64,000 nucleotides of DNA. Origin: Pachyseris speciosa (taxonomy: Eukaryota; Cnidaria; Anthozoa; Scleractinia; Pachyseridae). The notes below the pieces were generated by a model. It was not told where the DNA came from, did no database searches, and saw nothing but the letters and a program-made list of their open reading frames with translations. The DNA lies in contig JAEMWC010000130.1 in NCBI GenBank assembly GCA_016490735.1, forward strand, positions 103,501 to 167,500. The letters are read 5' to 3'. This document shows positions 45,280 through 55,184 of the stretch, one piece after another (the first letter of the stretch is position 1; each line of letters starts with the position of its first letter). The translations under genes were made by a program, and so were the position numbers.

Positions 45280-47275
45280 ATGGAAGCGTTTGCCAGACTG
45301 CTCGGTTATTTCCGAAGATTCAGAGCGCCAGCCCGCGGCCAAGGGGGTCCTGCCGGCCCCCCTGGGCCACGAGGTTTGCGCGGAGCGCAGGAGAATCCCG
45401 GTCCACGAGGTCCTCAGGGTCCACAAGGGCCAACAGGCCCGCACGGATCTCAGGGGCCGCAGGGGCCTCAAGGCCCTTACGGCGAAGAAGGCCCACCAGG
45501 TCCAGCGGGCGCGCCAGCCCCAACAGGCCCGCAAGGGCCGAAAGGCGACCGTGGGAATGTCGGGGCCAAAGGGGACAAAGGTGACAAAGGTGAAGCCGGT
45601 CCCCGCGGACCACAAGGCCCGCGCGGCGTTCAAGGGGTCAGAGGGCCGCAAGGAGCACAAGGCCCGCAAGGCCCGCAGGGACCGGCTCCCGCCCTGAATG
45701 ATTTTCTGAAAAGGGATGGCAGCGCGCCAATGACAGACATTCTTGACGCAGGCGGCCACTCGATTGTGAACCTTGGCCCGCCAGCCGACCCGCTTGGCGT
45801 GGTCAGCGAAAATTATGTTGCAACCACTTTTGTCAAACTCGATGGAAGCACCCCAGTGACAGGCAGTCTCGACATGGGGGCCCACAAAATCACCGCTCTG
45901 GAAAGGCGGTCGACGAAACGGATGCGGCAACGAAGGATTATGTGGATCATTCACACCTTTCTCAGTCCGGCGGACAAAAAAATCAATTCGCCTTTCTCAT
46001 GGACGATGACGACGAGTCCTCATCCGAAAACAACATTCAGGTCCATGGGATTGTCAACTTCGCCGCCTCCCCACACGGGGTCAACAAAAACGCATACGAA
46101 TTCACTCTCACCAAAGACGCGGGCAGTGACGATTACCGCTCACGGATCGGTTTCAATCTCTTTCCACTGCCGAAAGGGTATTACACGTTCGTGGTTGAAT
46201 ACTTTCCGCCCGAAATGAAAAATGTCTCCGTGAGGGCAAGTGCCACCGTCGTTTCCATCACGAGCCAAACCACGCGAACCTTCAGCGGCTTCACGAAAAC
46301 CCTCATTCAGTTCCACCGGTGGAGCGACAGTACCCCCAACTACATTTATTTGGACCTGCACTCCTCGACTTCTGGTTCAACCACGGGCCACCTCGTTGTT
46401 TATGGGGTGTCTGGCACCGTTTCCAGCGTGGACTCGGGTGTCTTTGACTCGGTATAGGCTGTGGACTATGGAAAAGTGGAAATGCAAACCGACTTGGATC
46501 TTAACGGTCATCTTCTGTTGAAACCCAAAATGTGGGGTGATTTGGATTTGAATTACAAAAAATTTCATAGCAACGGCCTGGATTTGTTCCGCGCGGGCGT
46601 CACTGGAATGACAATGGAGACCGCCCTGGACCTGGGTGGGTTTTCCCTTCATCAACCGAAGTTGGGAGATGATTTGGATTTGGATGGGAACTTCGTGAAA
46701 GATGGGCGCGCAACGTTGTTTGGTGGAACAAACGGGCAGATGACGTTGCATAGTGACCTGAACATGAACACTTATTTGATTCATGAACCAAAATTGGGTG
46801 GAAATTTGAATTTGAATAACAAAGCGGCTTACAGCAACGACACCCTTTTGTTCAGATACAGTGATGGGGTCATCCACTTCTCTAAACCTGTGTACTGGCC
46901 AGGTATGGTTTATCGAATGGACAGTGATATTGTTACGGGAGTTGCTAACGAACATCAGTGGCTCTTTCTCCCCCTGCCGGCGCCAAGCGTACCATTGCGC
47001 ATTTCAACACTGTTCATGCAAGATTGCTTCTTGGCCACGCAGCCAACCACTTTATGACTTTTGAGTTTTTCTTGAAAGATGAGCTAAGTCAAACTATTGC
47101 TAATCCCTCCATACAACTAGGTGGGCGTTATGTGGTCATGTTTCTTGCCCCTGGGCGCATAGTTACCAGGAACACTGCCTCAATTTCATGCCGCGTGAAA
47201 GGTCTCAAAAACGGTCTGCCGGCGCAGGCAAGACGTGTTTTCATGACGGAATACAAATTCTCCTTTTCAATATAA
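45280..47275 (+). pseudogene. Collagen-repeat fibre protein
   Basis: Starts [14 protein letters not shown]. Residues ~20-135 are Gly-X-Y repeats rich in GPQ and GPR with two small interruptions. Next come [11 protein letters not shown] and [13 protein letters not shown] repeats like phage tail-fibre shafts. After a frameshift near 45905 a beta-rich head follows (45942-46454). An in-frame TAG (46455-46457) is followed in the same frame by DLDLNGH / DLDLDGN / NLNLNN repeats to about 46960, and a last frameshift leads to the stop at 47273-47275. In frame order this looks like one trimeric fibre gene of about 660 codons. It is probably a receptor-binding or surface fibre (inference). Confidence 0.75.
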
Positions 47276-47403
47276 TGCCTCCCACCGAACCCAAGCTCTG
47301 TGTGTTCGACTTCAATCATATTGACCCGGCCCTTGAAGGGGACACCGTCGAGATGTTGAAGAAGCTTTACGCTAAACAAGAAATAACACACAAACTGCGG
47401 TGA
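47275..47403 (+). pseudogene. Truncated Polinton gene 3' of the fibre
   Basis: ATG overlaps the fibre stop codon (TAATG). It reads 42 codons including KLCVFDFNHIDPALEGDTVE, then enters foreign sequence at about 47396 and stops. Tight coupling to the fibre and normal codon choice suggest a real gene whose remainder was lost with the insertion. Confidence 0.5.
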
Positions 47404-47697
47404 TAAACATGACAATAGAACGCATTGTTGGAAAACAAAAATAAAACTATATCGTTTAACTTGACGTTTCGTATGTTTCGACATACATCTTCAGAAGTGA
47501 CCGTTAGGAATAAAAGTAACAACTCAATTTTAAATTTAAGATAAGTAACTAATTAACAATAACCTTGACAGAAGCTAAAAATAATTTGCATATAAAAGAT
47601 GCAAACTAATAGAGATACAGCTTTTCGCTGCTTACATTTTCATTTAAGGTAGGTTTTAATTCTCTAATTAGTAGAGTCTCCTTTATCTTGCAATGAG
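47396..47697 (-). mobile_element. Penelope-like fragment inserted in Polinton
   Basis: About 300 bp of AT-rich sequence interrupting the Polinton between the gene after the fibre and the integrase. It carries the 'gacgtttcgtatg...catcttcag' block characteristic of Penelope-like terminal repeats. Both neighbouring genes lose sequence at its borders, so the insertion accompanied a deletion. Confidence 0.6.
47463..47494 (-). ncRNA. Hammerhead-ribozyme-like core 2
   Basis: On the minus strand: CUGAAGA-U, a perfect 5 bp helix GUAUG/CAUAC closed by UCGAAA, then GAAACGUC. A possible helix III (CGU...ACG) follows, but the expected U after it is A. It is the best of the three cores in the window. Confidence 0.45.
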
Positions 47698-48528
47698 TCT
47701 CACGTGCCAACACTCAACGTGGTGCACCAAGCCGACCTGCTCTTCATGCCGCACGACAAGGTGGGGCGTAAAACTTTCAAATACGCGCTGACTGTGGTCA
47801 ACGTGGCCAGCCGCTTCAAGGCAGCTGAGCCACTGACCTCGAAAAATACTGACGAGGTGGCTCGGGCATTCGAGAACATTTACAAGCGTGGGCCTCTCAA
47901 ATGGCCATAGCTCCTGCAGGTGGACCCGGGCCGGAAGTTCATGGGGGCTGTTTGCAGAATCACGGAGGCGCATGGAACGGGCATTCGCCGTGGACATGTT
48001 GAAATTCACCGCGACCAGGCGACTGTGGAACGCTTCAACCGCACACTTGCCGAGCGCCTGTTCGGGCACCAGTACGCTGTCGCAATGCGGCTGCAGGAGG
48101 GTGTGCGGTCTGTTGGGTGGGTGGTGAGGCTTCCCAGGGTTGTTGCTGCTCTCAACCAACAAACCACGCGGCTGACAGGGTTGGCGCCCGCAGATGCGAT
48201 CCGATAAAATTTTGTTTTTGCTCAGCCGGCAACTCCGTATTTCAGACCTGTTGGTGCTGCCGTAAAAAGGCTCCCCCTTGGTGAAGAAGTACGCTTTCTG
48301 TTCCAACCTGGGGAGTTGGAACGTGGTGTGCGAAGGGCCATAGATCCGGTCTGGTCTTTGCAAACTTTCACGGTGGGCAGGGTCATTGTGAAACCCAACC
48401 AACCTGTCATGCATTGGATTTCCCACCCCGAGGTGGAAGGGCACGACGGGCCAAAACGCAGCTTCGTGCGCGAAGAGTTGATGGTTGTTCCCCCAAACAC
48501 CGAGCTCCCTCCTGCCAAGCCTGGATAA
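47698..48528 (+). pseudogene. Retroviral-type integrase, N-terminus lost
   Basis: The rve catalytic core begins at once: VVHQADLLFMPHD (first Asp), QVDPGRKFMGAV (second Asp) and HRDQATVERFNRTLAERLFG (Glu, D-x34-E). A C-terminal region follows with VRFLFQPGE and IDPVWSL, and the frame ends at TAA 48526-48528. The zinc-binding N-terminal domain expected in Polinton integrases is missing, replaced by the insertion at 47396-47697. In-frame TAG (47908) and TAA (about 48205) interrupt one continuous frame. It would insert the element into host DNA. It converges with PolB, ending a few bases from it. Confidence 0.88.
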
Positions 48529-48532
48529 ATGT

Positions 48533-51500
48533 GATATTCAATGGATTCGGTGTGAATCCCGTCCGGCAGCACCCACCGCTTGTCGTAGTACGAGCTCAGG
48601 CCCAGCTTCTGCTGCACGTAAGTCACCATCAGCCAGTCTCTCGTGCGAAATCCCTTGTTCGATGCAGTATCTTTGTGCCCCTCGAGCGCCGCTTTGAAAC
48701 GCTCCCACATGATCGTGTTCTGCCTCTGGTTCATCCCTTTCGTGCTGTACTTGCTTTTTTCCCCGTCGGCGTCCACGAAATAACACTTCGAGCACAGCGC
48801 GATCATCTTGTTGCCCTCGCACTCCAGCTTGAACAACCCCGGAGTGCGGCTGCTCCACTTATCCCATGCGAGCCACTCATTTTTTTCTGCCTCGTATTGG
48901 GCTCTCATTTCTGGTTTGTTGACTTCTTCCAGCTTCGCGGCTGAGATTCCCATGTAGTTGCTGTCTGTGTCCATCTGGATTAGCTCGAAGTCGCGGCGGT
49001 CCAAGAACTTGTCCAGGAAGTCGTAGTAAAACTCGAGCATTCGGAGCTTGGCCAGCTGGTATACTGCGATGCCGACCTGGAATGGTCTTCGGATTGTCAT
49101 TCGTGGTTTTCGGCTTTCCAACTCGTACGCATCCCCGATTTCATCGAGGTCTGAGAAGAAGGCGCTGCGCAACGCTCTGTCGACAACCTTTTCATCTTTC
49201 GTGTAGATAACGTTTGTTTGTCGCTCCAACGCTTCGATAACCTTCCCGTATGCACTGTTCCCAAGAGTTTGAACACGTCTGACAACAGCGCTTTGCTTTT
49301 GTCTGTGTCAACTGTTCGGCGCACCTCTGTCACCTGCTCCACAAACCAGGTGAATATCTTCTTCGGCTGGTAGTTTATTGTTCGGTGAACTGCTGTGATT
49401 TCCACTCCGTGGTCGATGTACCAACGGAGGAGTGTAGCGTAAACCAACATTTTTTCCGCAGACAAGGCTCCCACCAACTTTCTCCCATCCCCACGGTTTC
49501 TGCCGGTGCGCTTCAGGTAGTCCATCATGTGGTCCGGCACCGCTTCGGCCGGCACCTTCTTGTTGATGAAGAAGGGGAACATCTCCTCGAACTTGGGGAT
49601 TAGTGGTTCTGGAACTTTCAGGTCAACTTCTGCGAAAACTACTGCTCCTTTCAACGTTTCGTAAGATTCTTTGCACAGGCTCCACAGCTCTGCTCCTCGC
49701 TCAACTGAGCCTCGAAGCAAATAGTGGAGACTGACTCCAGGAATGCTAACAGCGTCTTTCAAGATGTCGATTTCTTTTTCGGTCTAGAAGGCGCGCATTT
49801 TGTCCAACGCTTCGAGACCGGGCGCGACGTCCAGATTGTTGTAGTTGCGCAACCAGTCTGTAAAGGTCTTCATTCCTTTTTCTTGAAACACACGCACACA
49901 ACCTCTCCATTCCTCTGGTGTCAACACCCACTCTCCTTTCAGGGATGAATACCACTCAGGGTAGTCTGGCAATCCAGGATAATCGAGCTTGTCGGTACTG
50001 TCAAACCATTCATATGAAAACCAAGACTTGACAGTTTTGCAGCCGTATGCCTTCACCCACTTGTCGTAACTTGTTCCGGGCCCCAAATAGTTGATTATGT
50101 CCAGGAAACGGAAGTTCGGCAGAAGGAGAAACATTGTTTTGTTTGCTTCTTTGGCCTCTCTCACCTTTTTTGTTGTTTCGGAGAGGTAGTTCACCAAATG
50201 TTCTTTTACGAGATTCAAGTCGTATCAGCCAGAGTTGAACCCAAGCACGGGCACTTCGTTGCACCACCCCGCAATTGCTCCTAGTTGGTCTTTGGGAAGC
50301 AGGTGAAATATGTCTGGCATAAACACTCTTTTTACTTCCTCCCTAATTCTTTTCCCGCGACGTTCAATCCCTTCCACAAATTTGCGGATCAACTCTTTTG
50401 GGTCTCTGTCGCAGATGTGCCTTGGTTCACGCTCGAGCGTGTCCCCGATTGAGAAACAGATTGGTTTGTGAACGTCTTGGATGAAAAGTGTCGATGTTGG
50501 TTCTTTCCTCTTTGTTTTATCTCCATACGCTTCGAAATCAAATATTATCGCGTGGGGATACGTTCTTGTGAAAACAGAAGGTGGCGCCTCCTGTGTTTGT
50601 TTGACTTGGCACGCCCAGGTTTCAACCACATGGAATCTGCTTCTCAAAGTTTTTCTGTTCTTTGGAGTGTTGCTTGGTACAGCTCTTCTCGGGTTTTTGC
50701 GGCGTTTGTTATTTTGGTGCCGCGGTCGGGGAAACATCGTGGACAGCGGTGCCAATAACAACCGTGGTATTGGAAAACTGTTTTGCTTTTGAGGTGGAGT
50801 CCATCCACTGGCCGTCCCAGAATCCACGGCTCACCTCCTTGCCCACATCTTGCATGGTGAATGTGAATTCCTCGTTTGCGGGCTTGTTGTTCGATCCAGG
50901 AGAGGCTTTCAGGTGAGGCGGTTGATTTGGGAAAGAACGCTTTTTCGAAATTGGTTTGTGGTTTTTCGATCCTTTGATTGGGGCATGCCACCACGGTTTC
51001 CCCACGAGAACAGGTTGCGATGTGACGTTGAAGATAACATGCTTGCGTGGATCTTGTTTGATAGTGCGGACCTATCTAGTTTTGGCCCAAACGTTCAATC
51101 TTCTTCACAACAAACGCATGTCCTTCGTACACACCGATTGTGAGGATGTTTGAGAGTTTGGGGTTGGTGTTTCGAATGAGATGCCAATTTATTTCCTTTC
51201 CGTTTTTTTCAGGCTCATAAGCACGAATCCCCAACCAATCGGAGAATGGTTTCCCTTGATTAAAATGTTGTTCAACTTTGTCAAGTTCGTTCAGTGATGT
51301 TCTTGAGCAATCTTGTGGAATAGTTTCAAGCCAATAAAAACTCTTTGCCAATTCTCTTGCCCTCTTTGTGCTTCGATCTGTTCTGGCACCTTGATGAACA
51401 ACAAGGTTGTCTTGAAAAGTGTCCAAACAAGCCATTGGCCCATTGCGCCCATGTGCAAGGTTGCGCAACCAATCTGGCAGAGGCCTTGTTCCCAAAAGCG

Positions 51501-51983
51501 GCTGACTTGTCTTGACAATTTTTGCAAATACGTCTGAAAATCCGTCGAAGACACACCTTGTGGTTGGTCTTTCAACTCCTCCTTGACCCAGCCTCTCTTC
51601 CTCTTTTCGGTTTAACCAATTTCTTGCGCTTCCAAGACTGTTGAACCATTGTGAGTCGTCTCTTCTCGAATGCCACGGTAAAAGGACGTGCCCGCCAATG
51701 CGGTGATTCTGTTCATGAAAGTGTTTGTTCGTGGTCTGTTGACGGGGGTTGCTGCTTACCTTACACTGAACGAAACGGCGGCCGCTTCTTAATTATTTGC
51801 ACTCCTTTCGAGAATTGTTTGATAATTTGTTCTTGGGTTTGTTCTCACGGTGGGACCTAGGAGGTCGAACTCCTGCGGAAGTTCTTGCTGTTTATTCTTG
51901 GGGCGCTTTCTGCGGGGTGGGCGCACTGGGGCCCGCTCTTCGGGGTCTGGAGGAAACCACATCAGGTGTTGGTCCGCTGCCAT
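48533..51983 (-). pseudogene. Protein-primed family B DNA polymerase (PolB)
   Basis: Starts at 51983 (MAADQHLMWFPPDPEE) and spans about 1150 codons. Visible order: a Cys/His-rich element (LQRHIATC) near 51000; VFQYHGCYWHRCPRCF near 50740; exonuclease motif HAIIFDFEAYGD near 50530 and GFNSG near 50230; FAEVD near 49620; motif B remnant near 49270; motif C QMDTDSNYMG near 48970; and a C-terminal DKRWVLPDGIH. The polymerase would copy the element using a terminal protein. In-frame stops lie at 51791, 51078, 50227 and 49786, with frameshifts near 51760, 50650 and 49260. The motif A segment expected between LKGAVV and FAEVD is deleted in frame. After SIEYHI the frame runs on without a stop, antisense to the integrase. 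Confidence 0.9.
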
Positions 51984-52098
51984 GCCTCCACTATAAAAGG
52001 GGGGAAAATTTTTTCTCTCGAAAATTAATTTCCTTGGGAGGTGGTGGTCCCGGCATCTTACCCCCTTCCCCCTTCTCTTCAAAAGGGGCGGCCAGCGC

Positions 52099-52483
52099 TC
52101 TCCCCCACACACCCCTCTCTTCAAAAGGCCGACCCAGCACCCCCACTGCTCTTGTCGACGCTATCTTGCTCTGTTTTGGCGCTTCGTTGTGCTTGGTTTG
52201 GTTCCGCTTGTTTTGGTGCTTCGTTGCGCTTGTTCCCTCGTCGCTTCGCTCCTTGGTCTCTCGTCGCTTCGCTCCTCGGGTGTTGGTGTGCAACGCTTGT
52301 ACCTTCCTTGTTTCCTTGTTTTACTGCTTGGTGGGGGTTGTTCCCTCGTCGCTTCGCTCCTCGGGTTCTGAGTAGTATACGGTGGATTAATTCAAGACTC
52401 ACCGGAACGACACGCTCCCGAGGAGCGGAGCGACGAGGGGCGTGTCGTGCAGGTGGTATTGAATTAATCCACCATATACTACT
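52099..52483 (-). repeat. Right terminal inverted repeat
   Basis: Complement of the left TIR with about 40 extra bases from an additional GAGCGAAGCGACGAG-type unit. The outer palindrome is preserved with small changes. A TATAAAAGG lies inside the TIR, at 51992-52000, next to the PolB start but reading outward. Confidence 0.93.
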
Positions 52484-52488
52484 ACGTC
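52484..52488. repeat. Right Polinton target-site duplication
   Basis: ACGTC, matching 40757-40761. Confidence 0.8.
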
Positions 52489-54229
52489 CCCTCCCCCCAA
52501 AATACGTACAGAATGTTTATGTTATAGTTAAATTTTACCTTTGATTTAAATTTTCTGCCTTTGTTTTAAACTTATTATTATATATTACCACACATTACCC
52601 TACGCAAAACTAAAGGGAGAAAGCAATTTAAGCCAAAGATAAAATTGAACCATGATATATACAGTCCGAACCTCCCGTATGCGGACACCATCGGGACCGA
52701 ACCTTGTGTCTGTATACCCGGGTCTGTATAGGGGGAAGGGGTAGGGGTGCGCTTGTTCCATTAACCCTGCACAACTTCCTTGAACTTTTTCAGTCGGCAA
52801 TTTTTCTGATGTAAATAATTCAAAGGGATCTAGATGCCCTATATGAAGGTTCCCTAGAAATGTTTGCTGCTCTAGAATACCGAGGACTCAAGTTTTATTG
52901 TGACATCGCCACCATAAAAAGTTGTAAACGGTAGGTACTCGGTTTATGTGTGTTTTCGAGGCATTTTCCACTGCAGAAGCTCCCAGATTGGCATCATTAA
53001 GCTGGAATGGAGAGTAGACGTAAACCTCTGAACGAAAGCAGAGGTGAGAGATAATTTCGTAACGACTTAGTCTCCTTCGCAGCAAAAAGCGGCTGCAAAG
53101 GAGACTAATAAAAAAGTGTTGGTGTCGAGTCATGGCGGCTCAGAAGTGAAGTTCGTCTCTCTCGCCGTACTGTGATGGATTCTTGGACCTAGCAAGGCAA
53201 TTTTTGCGAGATTTAACTCGCAAAGAATACAACGGGTACCAAAGTTTGCCAGTAGGTCCGGATTCTAGAAAATGAGGATGGCGGGACTTCCATTTCGCCG
53301 TGGTATCCAAATTACCCAGATTGCAATTCGGGCGACAAAGAGAAAAAAGAGGCTTTCAAAAGTGGCGCGAATAAAATGACTGATACTCGATTCGCTGTAG
53401 GCGTGAGAGGCAAAATTGGATATAAATGCTTAGTCTTGACATCAAGGTTTGCTCTCATTAGGGATTTTTTTTTAAAGGTGTTTTTCCATTCTGAAAGAAT
53501 TGGAAGCAAAGATGTGTGTTCTTTGGCTTTGCTCCAGGACGCATTTCTGGTTTTGCTTGAGAACAAATAATGATATGGAACGGGAAACGAAGGTTATTCT
53601 CAGTGTATTGACTCTTAAAGCCTAAAACAGTTATTGGGCGATACTATAAACAGACCATAATAATCGGATCTCTAAATTTGAGAGTGTGGGCAATCTTGAA
53701 AGCGGTAGGCCTGTCCTTCGTACAAATTCGTACGATTGGGTCTTAAAGGGTTAAGTACCATGGAGGGTAGGGAGTGTCAGCAAAGCACAAGGGAAGAAGG
53801 AGGAGAGCTTGGCTACTACAGGCGCATTTTAAATCATACAGTACAATACAATACAATACCTTATTTATACATGTAACACCAAGGAGCTCCTAAGTGCTCA
53901 TTAAAACGTTTACGTGTGTAATAATGTAAAAGAAAAAAATTGTACGAGATATAAAAGGATAAAATTAATCAATTAATTAATAAACACTACCACAATACTA
54001 ACTAGTAATTAATCTATGTACAAACTTTACAAGCATCATATGTCTTTAAGTAGGAATGTTGGCGTGATTTTTTATCTGTGGGTCATATATTTTCAGTTTT
54101 TGGTTAAAGGAGAATTCGTGTACTTACACAATATTTCTGGGAAAGAACATCAGCATAATTTAATTTCATTGGCTATTCACTCATTTCATCCCTGAAGGTT
54201 TATTTAGTTCTCTGTTCATAGCTTGTTTC
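52489..54229. other. Non-coding stretch with old repeats
   Basis: Contains a mariner/pogo-like 'gcggacaccatcgggaccg' fragment near 52655-52735, a (CAATA)n patch near 53844-53865 and SINE-like sequence near 53870-54050. No gene is recognised. Confidence 0.4.
52905..53110 (-). repeat. Dispersed repeat, copy 2, ending in a hairpin
   Basis: Minus-strand relative of 9886-10070. Its right end has 'agtctccttcgcagc' and its inverse 'gctgcaaaggagact' (53069-53107), a 15-17 bp hairpin with one mismatch. Confidence 0.6.
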
Positions 54230-54357
54230 CGGTCAGCGGTGAGCGGCCAAGATGGATGCATAGTTTGCAGCTCCGTCTTAACTTCAACTTTTTTACCGTT
54301 TTCTTGTATTTATTTCTCTAGTTTTCTTTCTTTTGTCAAGTACTAATTTTAATCAAC

Positions 54358-55163
54358 ATGCCTGCTAACTCTACTTCATCTTTGAAGAAGACGAATCAAG
54401 AGCTCAAAGCTCAAATTGACGTTCTTTCTGACGAGATCAAGAATCTCAAAAATCAGTTAGATGAGTCAACAACAGCAGCAGCAGCAACAGCGACAGCACC
54501 AGCAAAGACTGAGAAACACCACCGATCTACCACAAACGAGCACGGCGATTTCCAGCCTGTCCAGACTCGTGCAGATGCAGAGCTCAAGCGGTTAAGCGCT
54601 CGTCTTGCCCAAGTGAGTGCGAAAGTCGTCGGGGAAAGTCGTCGGGGAAAGGTGGGGAAAGCGATTGATGCCATGGAAGAGTATAGCTATCAATACAATA
54701 TAAAGATTGTCGGAGTGCCCGAGCTCAATAGCCAGGAAATGGCAATGGATACGAGTAAATTGTGTGCTAAACTGTTTGCCGAGATGAAGACATCACATTA
54801 CAGGACATAGACATTGCGCATCGGGTGCCACTCAGAAGTGCAGGGAATCTGCCGAAGCCTATCATATGCAAGTTTACGAGGAGGTTAGTAAAGGAGACGG
54901 TAATGGCTCGCCGGAAGGATGCCTGTAAATCAAATCCTGTTAACCTCGGTCTGCCTGACCAGGTTTCTTTATCCTCTGTCAGGCTCTTCGATCACCTTAA
55001 CCCAAAATGCAGATTGTCTTCTCTGAAGCGAAGAAATTCAAATCTAATCATCACTTTGAATTTTGTTGGGCCAAGAATTCATGTGTTTACCTTCGTAAAG
55101 ACCGGGACTCCCGCGTGTTGAAGATCAAGGATGTCGAGGATCTACGGAAACTTATACGATAAG
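54358..55163 (+). pseudogene. LINE ORF1 protein
   Basis: The N-terminus (residues 10-45) is a coiled coil (NQELKAQIDVLSDEIKNLKN). An alanine-rich hinge, a second helical segment (ADAELKRLSARLAQVSAKV) and NIKIVGVPEL begin an RRM-like fold. A frameshift near 54795 moves the rest to other frames: KPIICKFTRR, then CVYLRKDRDSRVLKIKD and the stop near 55163. This is the trimeric RNA-binding ORF1 layout of CR1/L1-type LINEs. Confidence 0.65.
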
Positions 55164-55184
55164 TATATGAAATCTATTTTATGA

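Larger units (their letters stand above)
40762..52483. mobile_element. Polinton/Maverick (adintovirus-like) relic
   Basis: An 11,722 bp element with AG...CT ends, long TIRs and a 5-6 bp target duplication. It encodes protein-primed PolB, an rve integrase, an adenain-type protease and an FtsK/HerA-type packaging ATPase, the four hallmark genes of Polintons, plus a PLA2 protein, a collagen-repeat fibre and several small genes. GC content is visibly higher than in the flanks. No major capsid (double jelly-roll) or penton gene is seen; all sizeable gaps are accounted for by other genes. Stops, frameshifts, a lost polymerase motif and an inserted retroelement fragment show it is inactive. Confidence 0.95.

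Noticed and set aside
45226..45954. 242-codon minus-strand frame
   Set aside because: It is the antisense of the Gly-X-Y collagen repeat, whose codon pattern keeps the opposite strand open.
48222..48532. Continuation of the PolB frame past SIEYHI
   Set aside because: The extra ~100 codons are antisense to the integrase C-terminus and unlike polymerase; more likely a lost stop codon.
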